NCBI GenBank assembly: GCA_027257055.1
Contig: JAPVLO010000400.1
Span: 1 to 64,000, forward strand
Direction of reading: 5' to 3'
Length of the DNA: 64,000 nt
DNA from: Cephalopachus bancanus
Lineage: Eukaryota > Chordata > Mammalia > Primates > Tarsiidae
The position numbers and the translations under genes were made by a program. Below are positions 25,206 to 36,680 of the stretch, one piece after another (within the stretch, counting starts at the first letter, position 1; each line of letters starts with the position of its first letter). The notes below the pieces were generated by a model that worked only from the letters and a program-made list of their open reading frames with translations, was not told the DNA's origin and ran no database searches.

Positions 25206-25246
<41 letters not shown>
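25206..25246. repeat. (CA)n microsatellite
   Basis: About 20 CA dinucleotides, ending in CTCACACACA. Likely length-polymorphic. Confidence 0.97.
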
Positions 25247-25252
<6 letters not shown>

Positions 25253-25349
25253 ACAAATATTATTCAGTCCCAAAAAGGAAATAAATATATACAATTTTAT
25301 TTGTCGATTAAAAATTATTATTATTTTGTTCATTGTAGTATTCAATTCA

Positions 25350-25645
25350 CTTTATTTTTTTATTTTAAAGATGTAGGGTACAATTCAGGGTTAGATATAC
25401 GAATGTTCATTATGCAGGTACCCTTGTCAATGAGGTGTGCCCCTCCCTCCTCTGGCAGTTTCCCTCAACTGCCAACCCCACACCCTCCCCTGGCAGTTTC
25501 TCACGACTGCCAATCCCTTTCTTATAGTATTATGATAGTTGTTCAAGGTCCGCTGATGAGTGAGAACATATGGTACTCTGTTCTTTGTTTCTGTGACAGA
25601 TCACTGAGTATGATAGACTCTAAATCATCCATACAGGTGACTGTG
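25350..25645 (-). mobile_element. L1 3' end, antisense, part 1
   Basis: Starts with the reverse of an L1 A-tail (TTTTTTATTTTAAAG), then 3'UTR text (GGGTACAATTCAGGGTTAG, GTTCATTATGCAGGTACCC) and the end of ORF2 (GAGTGAGAACATATGG). It is interrupted at 25646 by a solo LTR and resumes at 27872, with ACTGTG duplicated on both sides. Confidence 0.92.
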
Positions 25646-26456
25646 TGTTGGGAGCCGGCCACAGAGGCCCACTGAGCGTTAGGCATCAGGGCAGGCCATT
25701 GACCTCAAGACCACTAGAGTGTGTTCGGGAGCTGTTGACCCCATTACCTCTCCCTTTTCTTGGCAATAAAGACTCCTGTTAGCTCGAGCATGAAAACTCC
25801 GAGACTGGGACGAACACAAGTTAACATTAGAAACTCATTGTTCCCATTTCCCTTTGACTGTGGTTTAGACTTCCAGACAGGTCCTGGTTCAAGCCAGGAC
25901 CACATCAAAGAGCCCTAGTGCTGAGAGCCCAGCGTGACCTTTGGACTGGGCCACATTATGCAAAACTGGTTTTAGTCATTTTGTTTCAAGTTCCATTGTG
26001 TGTGTTAGGATAAAGTATAGGAATAGATAAACTGTTTATCAATAGGAAAGTTATTCATAAGTAAACTAAGTAGGATAAAATAAAATATAGATTACTGTTG
26101 GGAGCCAACATCTATAGCTACATGGCTGAGGCCTGTAAAGGCCCATCTGGAAGATTGCCTCTGACATAGGATATCAGTTATACCTATAATATTGGCGTGT
26201 GATTAGTGACCAGTGTGCATACATGGCAGTAAAGCCTGATGGAAAGTTGCTTAGCAGAATTACCTTACATGATTCTAAGTTGTATTTCTTTCTAGATATT
26301 TTTCAAACTTCTATTTTCTGGTAGACTGGTGAGTCAGCTCTTTTTTCCCGAAAGCAGTTTCCCCTAAAGCTAGGATTAGAGACTAAATTACCATGATAGT
26401 TTTGTTGCCCTGCCCCTAGCCAGGCAGAAACGATTGCTTTTGTTTCATTACAGGCT

Positions 26457-26620
26457 ATGCATTTCCTTGCTTTTGTTTCGTACATGCCGAAACTGTCTGC
26501 TTCAGCCCAAAGCCATTAACATGACGGCCATGCATTTCCTTGCCTTTGTTTCATACTGAAACTCTGTTTGCTTCTGTTTGCCTCAGCCCGAGGTCATGTG
26601 GCCATGCATTTCCTTACTCA
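26457..26620 (+). repeat. ~73-bp tandem repeats in LTR U3
   Basis: The word ATGCATTTCCTT recurs at 26457, 26530 and 26604 (spacing 73 and 74), followed by related GCTTTTGTTTCGTAC / GCCTTTGTTTCATAC text. Tandem U3 repeats of this size are common retroviral enhancer arrangements; function here is inferred. Confidence 0.85.
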
Positions 26621-27339
26621 AGAATGTGACAGCTACTATTTGATTTCTAGTGTAGACTTGTTAGGATAAAATATATACATATACACTTATAGTTACATTT
26701 TAGAGTATATTTGAGTAAATTTATGCTTGCTGTTTTGTTTCTTTTGGCTACATTATTCAAATATAATAGTTACTATATGATTTATAAAAGAATTAATGAT
26801 AAGGTATTAGCTTAATAGGATATAGCATAGTATTAAAGGTCAATCATTAGAAAAATTAAAGTTTAGACATAGGAAATTCATTTAAGTCATGGTAAGGTTG
26901 TATAATTTATGAATAAGTTTTAATCGTTATAGAATTACAGGACACTACATTGAACCATAATAGATTAATAGAATAACTGAGTCATTTAAGTAAACTTATA
27001 GATTATAGTATAGTGTTAAGTTGATATTAATCGTTAAAAATATTAGGAGTCAGTAAACTTGGATTTAACTTAAAAAAGTTTTTGTATTAATCAAGGGTCT
27101 GGAACAAAAAGTATAGTGTGAATGATTTATTGAACATTATGAAAAACACTTTGGACAATCTGTGTTAAAATTATAAACCTGTAAATTTAATGTAAGTTTT
27201 GTGAAACACGTCATGCATCATGGAATTGTAATTGTTTGCTTGGAACTTGCAAGTCTCATGATGGTCTTGTGATGCGTAATTTGCATGGAATTTGTACGCC
27301 CCCAGCAAGTGATTGTCACACTGCTGGAGGGTATAGAAA

Positions 27340-27370
27340 ATGGTATATAAGTTGGAAAGAGTCCAAATAA
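27340..27370 (+). promoter_or_regulatory. LTR TATA box and polyadenylation signal
   Basis: TATATAAG at about 27343-27350 followed by AATAAA at about 27364-27369 in the inner solo LTR. The close spacing fits a short or unusual R region. Use as a promoter is not shown. Confidence 0.5.
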
Positions 27371-27871
27371 AATTTGGCTTCAGTCCTGATCAGACTGTTC
27401 CCAGAAGAACTTCCTCAGAGTGGTCTCTTCTCTCCGTCTTGATCCACCGTTGCAGCCCTAACCCTACCCTGATAAGTTGGGGCTGGCTTCCCCAACAGAT
27501 TACAATTGATAGAATGGTATAATATTTATAGAAACTGTAATAATACTTCTAAGGGACATTAGTCTAGCATAAGAACTGGAAAGACAAGTTGGGTTTGTTC
27601 TTTACTATGCTTGAAGAAATATCTGGTGGGTAGGGGATGCCCTCATGCACCTGGTTGTCTGTTTACGTGGGAAACATCTGAGTCTGAATGTGCAAAATTT
27701 GGAGATAAAAACCCTCTGTACTTTTCAATAAATGGCTTCTGCACTAGACAGAGTCCAGTCTCTTTCTTTCTCCTCCCTTCTCTTTCTTTCTTTTTATTTC
27801 TCCAGAATAATCACCGACGCTGCCACATCTTTCCAGGTACCCTCAAATCCTGCAGGGGCTGGCCGCCAGCA

Positions 27872-28122
27872 ACTGTGAAGTTCATATGTTTGTCCTTATT
27901 TATGGCTGCATAATATTCCATTGTATATATTTGCCACATTTTTTTTTATCCAGTCCAGCTTCGATGGGCAGTGTGGTTGGTTCCATGTTTTTGGTACTGT
28001 GAATGGAGCTGCAACAAACATGTGTGTGCAGGTATCTTTTTTGTAGAATGATTTGAGTTTCTCCGGGTATATTCCCAATAGGGGATTGCTGGGTCATATG
28101 AAAGGTCAATTTCTAGTTCAAT
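27872..28122 (-). mobile_element. L1 3' end, antisense, part 2
   Basis: Resumes the L1 interrupted at 25646, starting ACTGTGAAGTTCATATG. It reads antisense ORF2 C-terminus (TATGGCTGCATAATATTCC, ATCCAGTCCAGCTTCGATGGGC, GTATATTCCCAATAGGGG) and stops near 28122, giving a 5'-truncated L1 of about 550 bp without the LTRs. Confidence 0.9.
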
Positions 28123-28124
28123 GA

Positions 28125-28615
28125 AAAATTACTGTTAAAATGGGTCAAAGACCTTGATAAAAAGCTAACCAAGGAACATATGTCTATATATTTATATATA
28201 CAGGGACACAATGAAATATTATTTAGCCACAAAAAAGAAAATCCTGTCATTTGTGACAGCATAGATGAATTAGGAGGACATTATGCCAAGTGAAATAAGC
28301 CAGACACAGAAATACAAGTATTTTACAAGTAGGACCTCACTTATATTTGGCTAAAATAGTTGTATAGAAATAGAGTGTGAAACAGTGACTGCTAGGATCT
28401 GTGGGGTGGAGGAAAGGGGAAATGTTGATACAAAGGTACAAATTTTTAGCTCATACATGAGTAAGTTCTGAAGACCTAAGGTACAGCATGGTAGTGATGA
28501 AAGTGTTTATTAATTGCCTGTGGTGCTCATTATACAAAGTATATCAAATCATCAGGTTGTACACTTTGAACATACACAATCCTTGAAAATTAAATATTTT
28601 TAAAAGAGTAATGAA
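28125..28615 (+). mobile_element. Old L1 3' end, sense
   Basis: Text such as ATTATTTAGCCACAAAAAAG, GTGAAATAAGCCAGACACAG and CATCAGGTTGTACACTTTGAA is typical of the 3' ends of older mammalian L1 families, ending with an A-rich stretch near 28610. Confidence 0.85.
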
Positions 28616-28837
28616 GACATGGACAACTATCACAGTACATATTCTGACTCCGTGTTTCGCAAACTTCTTTGATCATGTCACCTTCCCCCTTCCCCTGCCA
28701 GCCCTTACTCACAATCTTATAATCATCATGCAGAATGGCCTATCGGTGGTGAGCCATTTGGTGAAATATGCTTAGCTAGATGATCTCTCACTTGTTTTGT
28801 ATTTTTAAAATCACTTAAAGGTATTTTCCTCTGATGA

Positions 28838-29125
28838 GGCAGTTTAGTTTTTGGCTCTGAATGTAGCTCCAGATCACACTGCTTGAGTTCAGTCCCGCTC
28901 TGTGACCTGTAACCTGTGACCTGTGACCTGTGACCTGTTCACGGTATTACTTAGACAATTCACACCTCACTTCAGTCTCTGGTTCCTCAGTTTCCTCAGT
29001 TCTAAAGTGGTAGTAACAGCACCCTACCACAAGGGGAGCTGGGTTAAATCAGGTAATATGTGTGAGGTTTGTAGATCAGCATCCGACACTTAATGAGCCC
29101 TCAATTAAATATTAATCATTATTAT
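28838..29125 (+). repeat. MIR SINE with 7-bp tandem expansion
   Basis: Sense MIR: GGCTCTGAATGTAGCTCC, TTGAGTTCAGTCCCGCTCTGTGACC, GGTTCCTCAGTTTCCTCAG, CTTAATGAGCCCTCAATTAAA follow the MIR order. At the TGTGACC word it contains five tandem 7-bp units at 28901-28935. Confidence 0.85.
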
Positions 29126-29559
29126 CTGAGTGTTGTTTTGATTTCGTAATTTCAAGGTGCTGTGTGTGGCTGCTTTAGGTCTCCGATCTGCCCACAAGAG
29201 GGCACTGGTGACACAGTCTTGCCTTATTATGTTTCCAAATTTAGTTGGAAAGGCAACAGGCTTTGCCTGTGTCCTTAGTCCGCGTTCTCATGAATGCTGA
29301 ATTACAGATTTTAGAGCCAGAAGACACCCTGCAAATGAGCTAATTCAATCACTGGAATGTTGCAATTATAAGCCACAGGAGGGTAAATGTGGACCAGGGA
29401 GTGCAATTTACAAAATCAACAGAGTGGCAGGAAAAGCAACTCCAATACGATCTCTGTGGAGCTGAAAATAGAACAGAAACATCTTTCTGGGGAAAAAAAG
29501 ACATAAAAAGTTTTAACACCAGTGCCAGGCTGAAATGAAAGGAAGGCGTGGGTGTTTGT

Positions 29560-29582
29560 GTGTGAGAGAGAGAGAGAGAAAC
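29560..29582. repeat. Short (GA)n run
   Basis: GTGTGTGAGAGAGAGAGAGAG, a short dinucleotide run in otherwise unique sequence. Confidence 0.85.
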
Positions 29583-29734
29583 AAAAGATGCAGAGAGACA
29601 AAAAAAGAGAGACGTCATGCCGATTTTTTTTAAGGAAGAGAATACTAGATATTCTCTTCCTTAAAAGAAAAAACTCTGGTTCCTTCCTCTTCACCATCTC
29701 AGAACACTAAAATATTCAAAAGAATGGTAAAAAG

Positions 29735-29870
29735 AGCACAAGTTTGGAGTCCAATGGGCCTTGGTTCAAATTCTGTCCCTGCCACTTCAGCCAGTGAATG
29801 ATCTTCGGCAAATTATTTAACTTCTTTGAGATCCAGTTCCTTTCTTGGAGAAGTGTGAGGTTATATCTGA
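29735..29870 (+). repeat. MIR SINE fragment
   Basis: Reads AGTTTGGAGTCCAATGGGCC, TTCAAATTCTGTCCCTGCC and AATTATTTAACTTCTTTGAG in MIR order, sense orientation. Confidence 0.8.
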
Positions 29871-29877
29871 CATTCTC

Positions 29878-30217
29878 TGCTATGGTCTGAATTTTGTATC
29901 CCCCTAAAATCAATATGTTAAAAATTTTAACCTCCAAGGTGATGTTATTAGAAAGTGGGGCTATTGGGTGGTGATTATGCGATTAGTGCCCTTATAAAAG
30001 AGCCACCTTGCCCCTTTTTTACCATGTGAGGACACAACTAGAAGGCACCGTTTACGAACCAGGAAATGAGGCCTGACCAGACACAGAATCAGCCAGTGCC
30101 TTGATCTTGAAATTTCTAGCCTCTAGAACTGTGAGAAATAAGTGTTTTTTTTAATTTTTTTATTTATAAGCCACTCAAGTCTATGGTATTTTGCTATAAA
30201 GCTTAAAGGGACTAAGA
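29878..30217 (+). mobile_element. MLT1-type MaLR solo LTR
   Basis: Starts TGCTATGGTCTGAATTTTG and ends GGGACTAAGACA, with internal landmarks CAATATGTTAAAAATTTTAACC, CCATGTGAGGACACAAC, GCCTTGATCTTG and CTAGAACTGTGAGAAATAAG. These are in the order of MLT1 LTRs of the ERVL-MaLR class. About 340 bp, decayed. Confidence 0.85.
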
Positions 30218-30879
30218 CACCCACCCTGCCTGTCACAGGCTTACTTAATCTAGACAGGCACATCATTTCCAGGACCTATGACCCCTCAAGTGGCCCTTTT
30301 GAATTTTAAAAGTTCCTGAACCTTACTTCTCATGCTTTTCTCCTCTTCTAGGTTTCCATACTTGTGTGTGCCATTATGATTTAGCCCTGTATCAAATACA
30401 GGCCTGAGACTCATCTCTGTCACCATTTCCATAAAAGGGATTTAAACACACCATTTTTGAGTTTAGGAAGCTCATTGCAGATTTGAGGCCCTGTGGGTAG
30501 AGAATACCTGGTCTCCAGCCCACCTGGAGCCAGTGTGCCCATCCCCTGGCACGATGCTGCCTCCTGAAATCTATGCATGGTGCTAACCAGGCTTACTCAC
30601 CTATCCCAACTCTGATCTTCCCTTGGAAACTGAAGACTAGGAAGCAATTGCAGACCACTTGGTAGATTTATCCACACCCTACATCTACGTGGATGACCCA
30701 TCGCCACCCTGCCTTCTACTTTCTCAACCTGTTTGCCTACATTACTTCTTTTCGCCTCACCTCTTCTATGCACTGAAATCATCCTCATGAAATTTTCATC
30801 ACCGATTATGGTATCACCTGTGAAATCTCAACTCCCAGCCTCAACACCATCCTATGACCTGCAGCCCATCACTCTTCTC

Positions 30880-31110
30880 TCCTCACTCCAGCAATTATTT
30901 GACATAATTGAGCCCCCAATATCTCGATCCTCGTGCTTCCACACCATCAGTCACCCCACATGTTCTAGCTTCTCTGTCCTCATTTTTCTCTACCCTGCTC
31001 GTCATACTCCAGCCACATGTACCTCTTTCCTGTCCTGGAAAGCACCTTGTTTGTCCCACTTGAAGGCCCTTGTACTTGAGGTTGCCTTTGCCTGAAATGT
31101 TCTCCATGTA
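30880..31110 (-). repeat. Ancient interspersed repeat, family unresolved
   Basis: The phrases GAAGGCCCTTGTACTTGAGG and TTGCCTTTGCCTGAAATGTTC are diverged copies of a very common mammalian repeat motif (a 'gcctttgcacttgctgttccctctgcctggaa' type line). The segment near 45560-46020 looks like the same family in the other orientation. I cannot assign the family name. Confidence 0.45.
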
Positions 31111-31156
31111 CAGTATTTGTTTTGTTTTCTGTTAAAAATAATTTTGAATTACTATT

Positions 31157-31421
31157 TTTTTTTTTTGAGTTGGAGTCTCACTCTGTCGCCCAGACTGGAG
31201 TCAGCCTGGACCTGCTGTGCTCCGGCGATCCTTCCACCTCAGACTTCCAAGTAGCTGGAACTACAGGCACGCGCTACCATGCCCGGCTCATTTTTTGATT
31301 TATTGTAGAGATGAGGTCTCGCCAAGTTGCTCAGGCGGGTCTCGAACCCACAGGCTCAGGCAATCCACTCACCTCAGCCTTCCAAAGGCACGGGTTTACA
31401 GGCTGAACCACCGAGCCTGGC
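31157..31421 (-). mobile_element. Alu SINE with internal deletion
   Basis: Antisense Alu bounded by an exact 13-bp duplication TTGAATTACTATT (31144-31156 and 31422-31434). It has the undeleted CCAAGTTG block. Compared with neighbouring Alus it lacks about 30 bp in the right monomer between CAGACTGGAGT and CAGCCTGGACC, exactly where other copies read the GGCCGCTCCCGGCC segment. Confidence 0.95.
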
Positions 31422-31479
31422 TTGAATTACTATTGGTTATTAATGTATTAATTAATAAACTAATACAATATTCATAAAA

Positions 31480-32190
31480 TGTGCATAATGTTTAAAGAAC
31501 AACATACCTTACATTCATGGACCTGCAAATATTTCTATGAACACTGTGAGCTCCTTCCTGATCTCAGCCCTTCTCCTACCCTGCCTGAGATAAATACTAG
31601 CCTAAACTTTGTGTTGAGAGTCTCTTGCTTTTCTTTATAATTTTACAGCATTTGTTTGTATCTCTAAACAATACACTGTTTGGGTTGCATGTTTATGGAA
31701 TCACACTACTTCTACTACTTTTTTCACTCTGCTTTATATTGCTGAGGTTCATCATGTTGAGTGATGCTATAATTCAACTGTTTTCACTGCCATATAGCAT
31801 TTTATTACATCAAAACACCAAAATTCATGTATCTGTCCTACTGTTGATGGACATTTGAGGTTTTCCAGCTTTTTGCTAGTACAACAAACTAAACTTTCTG
31901 AAGCATATCTCCTCATATACATGTGCAAGAGTTCTTCTAGGCTATACAACTTGGTGTGGACTTGTAGTTTCTAGGATATAAGTATGTTCATCTTTTCTAG
32001 GTATGTATTTTCTATATCTATATATATATATTCTAGGTATGTACCAATTTGTACTCTCGTCAGCAGAGATGGAAAATTACTATTGCTCCACATCCTTGCT
32101 AATCTTCAATATCACCAAATTTTTTAACTCTTGCCCATGTGGTGGGTATGTGATATCTTGTTGTGCTCTAATTTGCATTTTGCTGGTTGT
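31480..32190 (-). mobile_element. Ancient L1 3' region, antisense
   Basis: Reads the antisense of an old L1 3' end: GGGTTGCATGTTTATGGAATC, CATTTTATTACATCAAAACACC, CTACTGTTGATGGACATTTGAGG, GGTGTGG and CTAATTTGCATTTTGC. Diverged; boundaries approximate. Confidence 0.7.
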
Positions 32191-32344
32191 CCTAATTTCT
32201 GCAAGACTGGCTCCTTCTTGTCATTCAAATTTGAGCTTACACACTTGGAGTCACCTTGTCACTCCACTCTCAACTTTGTCGCCCTATTTTAATTCTCACT
32301 ACTTTATTTTTTTTTTTTCGCTCTTAAAAAAATGTTTGGTTTTG

Positions 32345-32755
32345 TTTTCATGAAACCAACCCCGCTGCCCAACAAAAGTGGACTGGACAAAGAAAATGTG
32401 GTACATATACATGATAGAGATTACAGAGCCATAAAGAAAAACAAAATGATGGAATTCACAGCAAATTGCATGGAGTTGGAGACCATCATACTTAGTGATC
32501 TTTTACCAAAACAAATAACCAAATAGCGAATGTTCTCACTCATAGTTACATTAGTACAAGGCGAGGATCTGCAGTCAGTGAACACTGCCAGGGGAGGATA
32601 GAAGGAAGGCACACGTAGCATCACAAAAGGTACGTGGTCCTAAATCAGGGAAGTGAGGGCCAGTGGGCAGTCCAAACTTTGCCTGCATGAAGCCTGCTTG
32701 TGTAACTAATCCTGACTTGAACCCATATACCAATAATAAAAAATAAAAATTGCAA
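32345..32755 (+). mobile_element. 5'-truncated L1 3' end, sense
   Basis: Begins in ORF2 C-terminal text (CTGCCCAACAAAAGTGGACTGG, GTGGTACATATACATGATAG) and runs through a 3'UTR to ATAATAAAAAATAAAAATTG near 32752. About 400 bp. Confidence 0.88.
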
Positions 32756-35746
32756 GAAAGACTGTGGAATAGAGGAAAAGCTTTACATTTAAAAATAATC
32801 TTTTTACCTTATAAATTTTTTATTTTAAATATGTGGGGTACATTTCAGGGTTAGGTATACAAATATTCATTATGCAGGTACCCTTGTTGATGAGGTGTAC
32901 CCCCCCATTTTCCAGGCAGATTCCGACTACTGCCAATCCCACCTCCCCACCCCCACACAGATTCCCACTACTGTCAATCCTTTCCTTATAGTATTACAAT
33001 AGTTGTTCAGGGTCCGCTTGTGAGTGAGAACATGTGATATGCAGTTCTTTGTTTATGTGAAAGATCACTCCATATTATAGACTCTAATGCCATCCAGGTT
33101 GCTGTGAAGTTCATGATTTCGTTCTTCTTTATGGCTGCGTAATATTCCATTGTGTATATGGACCACATTTTTTTTTTTATCCAGTCCTCTTTTGATGGGC
33201 AGCACAGCTGGTTCCATGTTCTTGCTATTGTGAACAATGCTGTGATAAACATACGTGTGCAGGTATCCTTTTTATAGAGTGATTTGAGTTCTTCCAGGCA
33301 TATTCCCAGTAGGGGGATAGCGGGGCCATATGGAAGATGGATTTTTAGAACTTTTAGGAGTCGCCACACTGTTTTCCACAGAGGCTGTACTAGTTCACAC
33401 TCCCACCAAGAGTGTAGAAGTGTTCCCTTTTCTCCACATCGTCTCCAGCATCTGTTATTTTTTGAGTTATTGATGATGGCCATCCTGACTGGAGTTAGGT
33501 GGTATCTCAGTGTAGTTTTAATTTGCATTTCTTTGATGACTAGTGAGTCTGAGCATTTTTTCTTGTGTCTGTTGGCTGCTCATACATCTTCTTTTGAGAA
33601 GTGTCTATTCATATCTTTTGCCCTCTTTGTAATGGGGCAGTTTGTTTTTTTCTTTTCAGCATGTTTTGAGTTCCTTGTAGATCCTAGATGTTAGACCTTG
33701 TCAGACATGCTGTTGGCAAATATTTTTCCCCAGTCTGTGGGCTGTCTCCCTGCTCTCTTGATGGTTTCTTTGACTTTGCAGATGCTTGGAAATTTGATGA
33801 GGTCCCACTTGTCTATCTTATCTGTAATGGCATGGACACTTGGGATTTTGATCAGGAATTGGTTGCAAGTTTCGATTTCCATAAGGTTGTCTACTGCATT
33901 TTCTAAGGTTCTTATAGTTTGAGGTTTTACATTTAGGTCTCTTATCCATTTAGAGTTGACTTTTGTGTATGGGGATAGGTAGGGTCTTGTTTTAGTCTTC
34001 TGCATGTGGTCAGCCAGTTTTTCCAGCACCAGTTACTGAATAGGTTCTTCTCTCCCCAGTGGTAGGTGGTGGAGGCTTTGTCGAATATGAGTTGGTCAAG
34101 AAATTGAGGTTTTGCTTCTGGAATCTCAATTCTGTTCCATTGGTCTATATTCCTATTCTTGTACCAATACCAGGCTGTTTTGATTATTGTAGCTTTGTGA
34201 TAAAGTTTAAAGTCTGGGAGTGTAACACCTCCTACTTTGTTTTTGTTTTGTATTTTTTTGCTGAGGACTGTTTTGGCTATTCATGGTCATTTATGTTTCC
34301 ATATGAATTACTGTCTTGTTGTTTCTAGGTCTGAGAAGAATGCTGCTGGTAATTGCATTATGTCTGTAGATTGCCCTAGGATGGACATCTTAACAATGTT
34401 GATTCTTCCAATCCATGAGCATGACACTTGTTTGTGTCATCTTTGATTTCTTTGAGAAGTGTTTTCTAGTTTTCATTGTAAAGGTCTTTCACATCTTTAG
34501 TTAGAAAGATGCCAAGGTATTTCTTTTTCTTTTTTTTTCTTTTGGTGGCTATTGTGAATGGGATTGTGCTTTTTATTTGGGTTTCTGTTTGTTTATTATT
34601 GGTGTATAGAAATGCAATTATCTTTTGCATATTTATTTTATACCCTGAGACTTTGCCAAAGTCCTTTATCAGTGCAAGGAGGTTTTTGATAGATTCTCTT
34701 GGGTTTTCGAGGCATAGAATCATGTCGTCTGCAAAGAGGGATAACTTGATTTCCTCTTTTCCTATTTGGATACCCCTGATTGCCTTCTCTTGTCTGATTG
34801 CTCTAGCTAGGACTTCCAAATCTATGTTGAACTGGAGGGGTGAGAGTGGGCATCCTTGTCTTGTTCCAGTTTTCAGGGAAAATGGTTCTAATTTCTGTCT
34901 GTTTAGCAGTATGCTGGCTGTGGGTTTCTCGTAGATGGCTCTTACTATTTTGAGGTATATTCCAATTGTGCCTAGATGTTTGAGGGTTTTTATCAAGAAG
35001 GGGAGCTGGATTTTATCAAAAACTTTCTGTATCTAATGATATAATCATGTGATTTTCGTTTTTATGTCTGTTGATGTATTTAATTATGTTTATTGCCTTA
35101 TGAATGTTGAACCAATCTTGCATCCTGGGGATGAAGCCTACTTGGTCATGGTGGATGATTTTTGAGATATGTGGTTGATTCCAGTTTGCTAGGATCTTGT
35201 TGAGAATTTTGGCATCTATGTTCATCAAGGACATTGGCCTGTAGTTCTCTTTCTTTGTAGGAACTTTTCCTGACTTGGTTATCAATGTGATGTTAGCTTC
35301 ATAAAATGACTTGGGGAGAGCTCCATCTTTCTCAATTGCCTGGAATATTTTCAATAGGATTGGTATCAGTTCCTCCTTGTATGTTTTGTATAATTCTGCT
35401 GGAAAGCCATCTGGTCCAGGGCTTTTTTTGTTTTGTAGGTAGTTTTCTTATGACATAGTCAATTTCCTGGATTTTTTTTTTGGTCTATTTAGGGTTTGAT
35501 TTCTTCCTGGTGAAGTTATGTGATGTCAGAAAGTCCTCCATTTCCTTTAGGTTTTCAAGTTTGTTTTCATACAAGTTTACATAGTAGTCTCTGATAATCT
35601 TTTGTATTTCTTAAGGGTCAGTTGTTACTTCATGTTTTGTGTTTCTGACTGTGTTTATTTGGGCTTTTTCTCTCTTTTTCTTTGTCAGTCTAGTTAGAGG
35701 ACCATCAATCTTGTTTACCCTTCAAAGAACCAGTTTTGTTTGTTTG

Positions 35747-36010
35747 TTTTTGAGTTGGAGTCTCACTCTGTCGCCCAGACTGGAGTGCAGTGGCCACTCC
35801 CGGCCACCGCAGCCTCGACCTGGTGGGCTCCGGTGATCCTTCTGTCTCAGCCTTCCAAGTAGCTGGAATTACAGGCGCGTGCTACCATACCCAGTTAATT
35901 TTTTTATTTATTGTAGAGATGAGGTCTCACCAAGTTGCCCAGGTGGGTCTCGAACCCTCAGGCTCAGTCAAACCACTCACGTCAGCCTCCCAAGTTTTCG
36001 GGATTACAGA
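35747..36010 (-). mobile_element. 5'-truncated Alu in L1 ORF2
   Basis: Antisense Alu from its T/G tail to GGGATTACAG, lacking the terminal GCTGAGCCACCGAGCCCGGC; thus it is truncated at its 5' end by about 20 bp. L1 text CCAGTTTTGTTTG before and GAGCTTTTTGTTTC after suggests a short target duplication of the AGCTTTTTGTTT type. Undeleted CCAAGTTG group. Confidence 0.9.
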
Positions 36011-36635
36011 GCTTTTTGTTTCTTTGATTTTTTTGTATTATCTTTTTATCTTCTATGTCCCAAATTTGGGCTTTTATTTTGGTGATCTGGATTCTTCTGC
36101 TGAAATTAGGGTTTTGGTGGTCTTGCTTTTCAAGTTTCCTTAGGTGACTTGTTAGGTTGTTAACTTGTGATCTTTCCATTTTCTTCATGTGTGTTTGTAG
36201 TGATAAGAATTCTCTTCTTCCTACTACTTTCATGGCATCCCAGAGGTTTTGGTAAGATGTTTCTTCATTTTCATTTGTTTCCAGGTATCTTTTAATCTCT
36301 GTTTTGATTTCCAGGAGTTGCTTAGCATCAGCTGTTTAGTGTCCATGTCTTTGTGGGCTTTGGGAGAACTTTTTGTTGGTGATATTTATTTTTATTCCAC
36401 TGTGGTCTGAGAAGGTGCATGGCAGAATTTCAATCTTATGAAATTTGTTTATTCTTGATTTATGGTCAAGTATATGGTCAATCTTAGAGTGAGTTCCATG
36501 TGGTGATGAGTAGAATGTATACTCTGTGGTCATTGGGTGGAGTGTTCTTTTCAATTAAGTTCATTTGGTCAAGAGTCACATTGAGGTTCCAGATCGTCTT
36601 GCTGATTTTTTGTATTGATGAGTGGGGTATTAAAG

Positions 36636-36680
36636 TTGGAGACTGGGTGGAGCTGAGCAGAGCTGGGTGGGGCAATGCAG
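36636..36680 (-). repeat. 45-bp copy of L1 5'UTR inside ORF2
   Basis: On the plus strand this block starts TTGGAGACTGGG and ends GGGGCAATGCAG. It matches 39061-39105 in the 5'UTR of the same element at 42 of 45 positions in the same orientation. It sits between GGTATTAAAG and CTATGATACTG, which are adjacent (around a short CCCCAG-like stretch) in the other L1 copies here. It has no A-tail. Confidence 0.9.

Larger units (their letters stand above)
26096..27497 (+). mobile_element. ERV2-type solo LTR (inner), 1402 bp
   Basis: Begins TGTTGGGAGCCAACATC and ends GGCTTCCCCAACA, flanked by an exact 6-bp duplication GATTAC (26090-26095 and 27498-27503). A TATA-like TATATAAG sits near 27343 and an AATAAA near 27364, in U3/R order on the plus strand. 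The middle (26650-27230) is very AT-rich. Length is long for an LTR but within the range of some betaretroviruses. It lies wholly inside the outer LTR, so it integrated later. Three tandem units of about 73 bp lie at 26457-26620. Confidence 0.9.
25646..27871 (+). mobile_element. ERV2-type solo LTR (outer), split by a second LTR
   Basis: Begins TGTTGGGAGCCGGCC, a start typical of class II (betaretrovirus-like) LTRs, and ends GGCCGCCAGCA. It is flanked by an exact 6-bp duplication ACTGTG (25640-25645 and 27872-27877), the size expected for ERV2/ERVK integration. After removing the nested LTR and its duplicated hexamer the element is about 818 bp. AATAAA signals occur near 25763 and 27725. No internal gag/pol/env is present, so it is a solo LTR formed by recombination. 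Confidence 0.88.
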
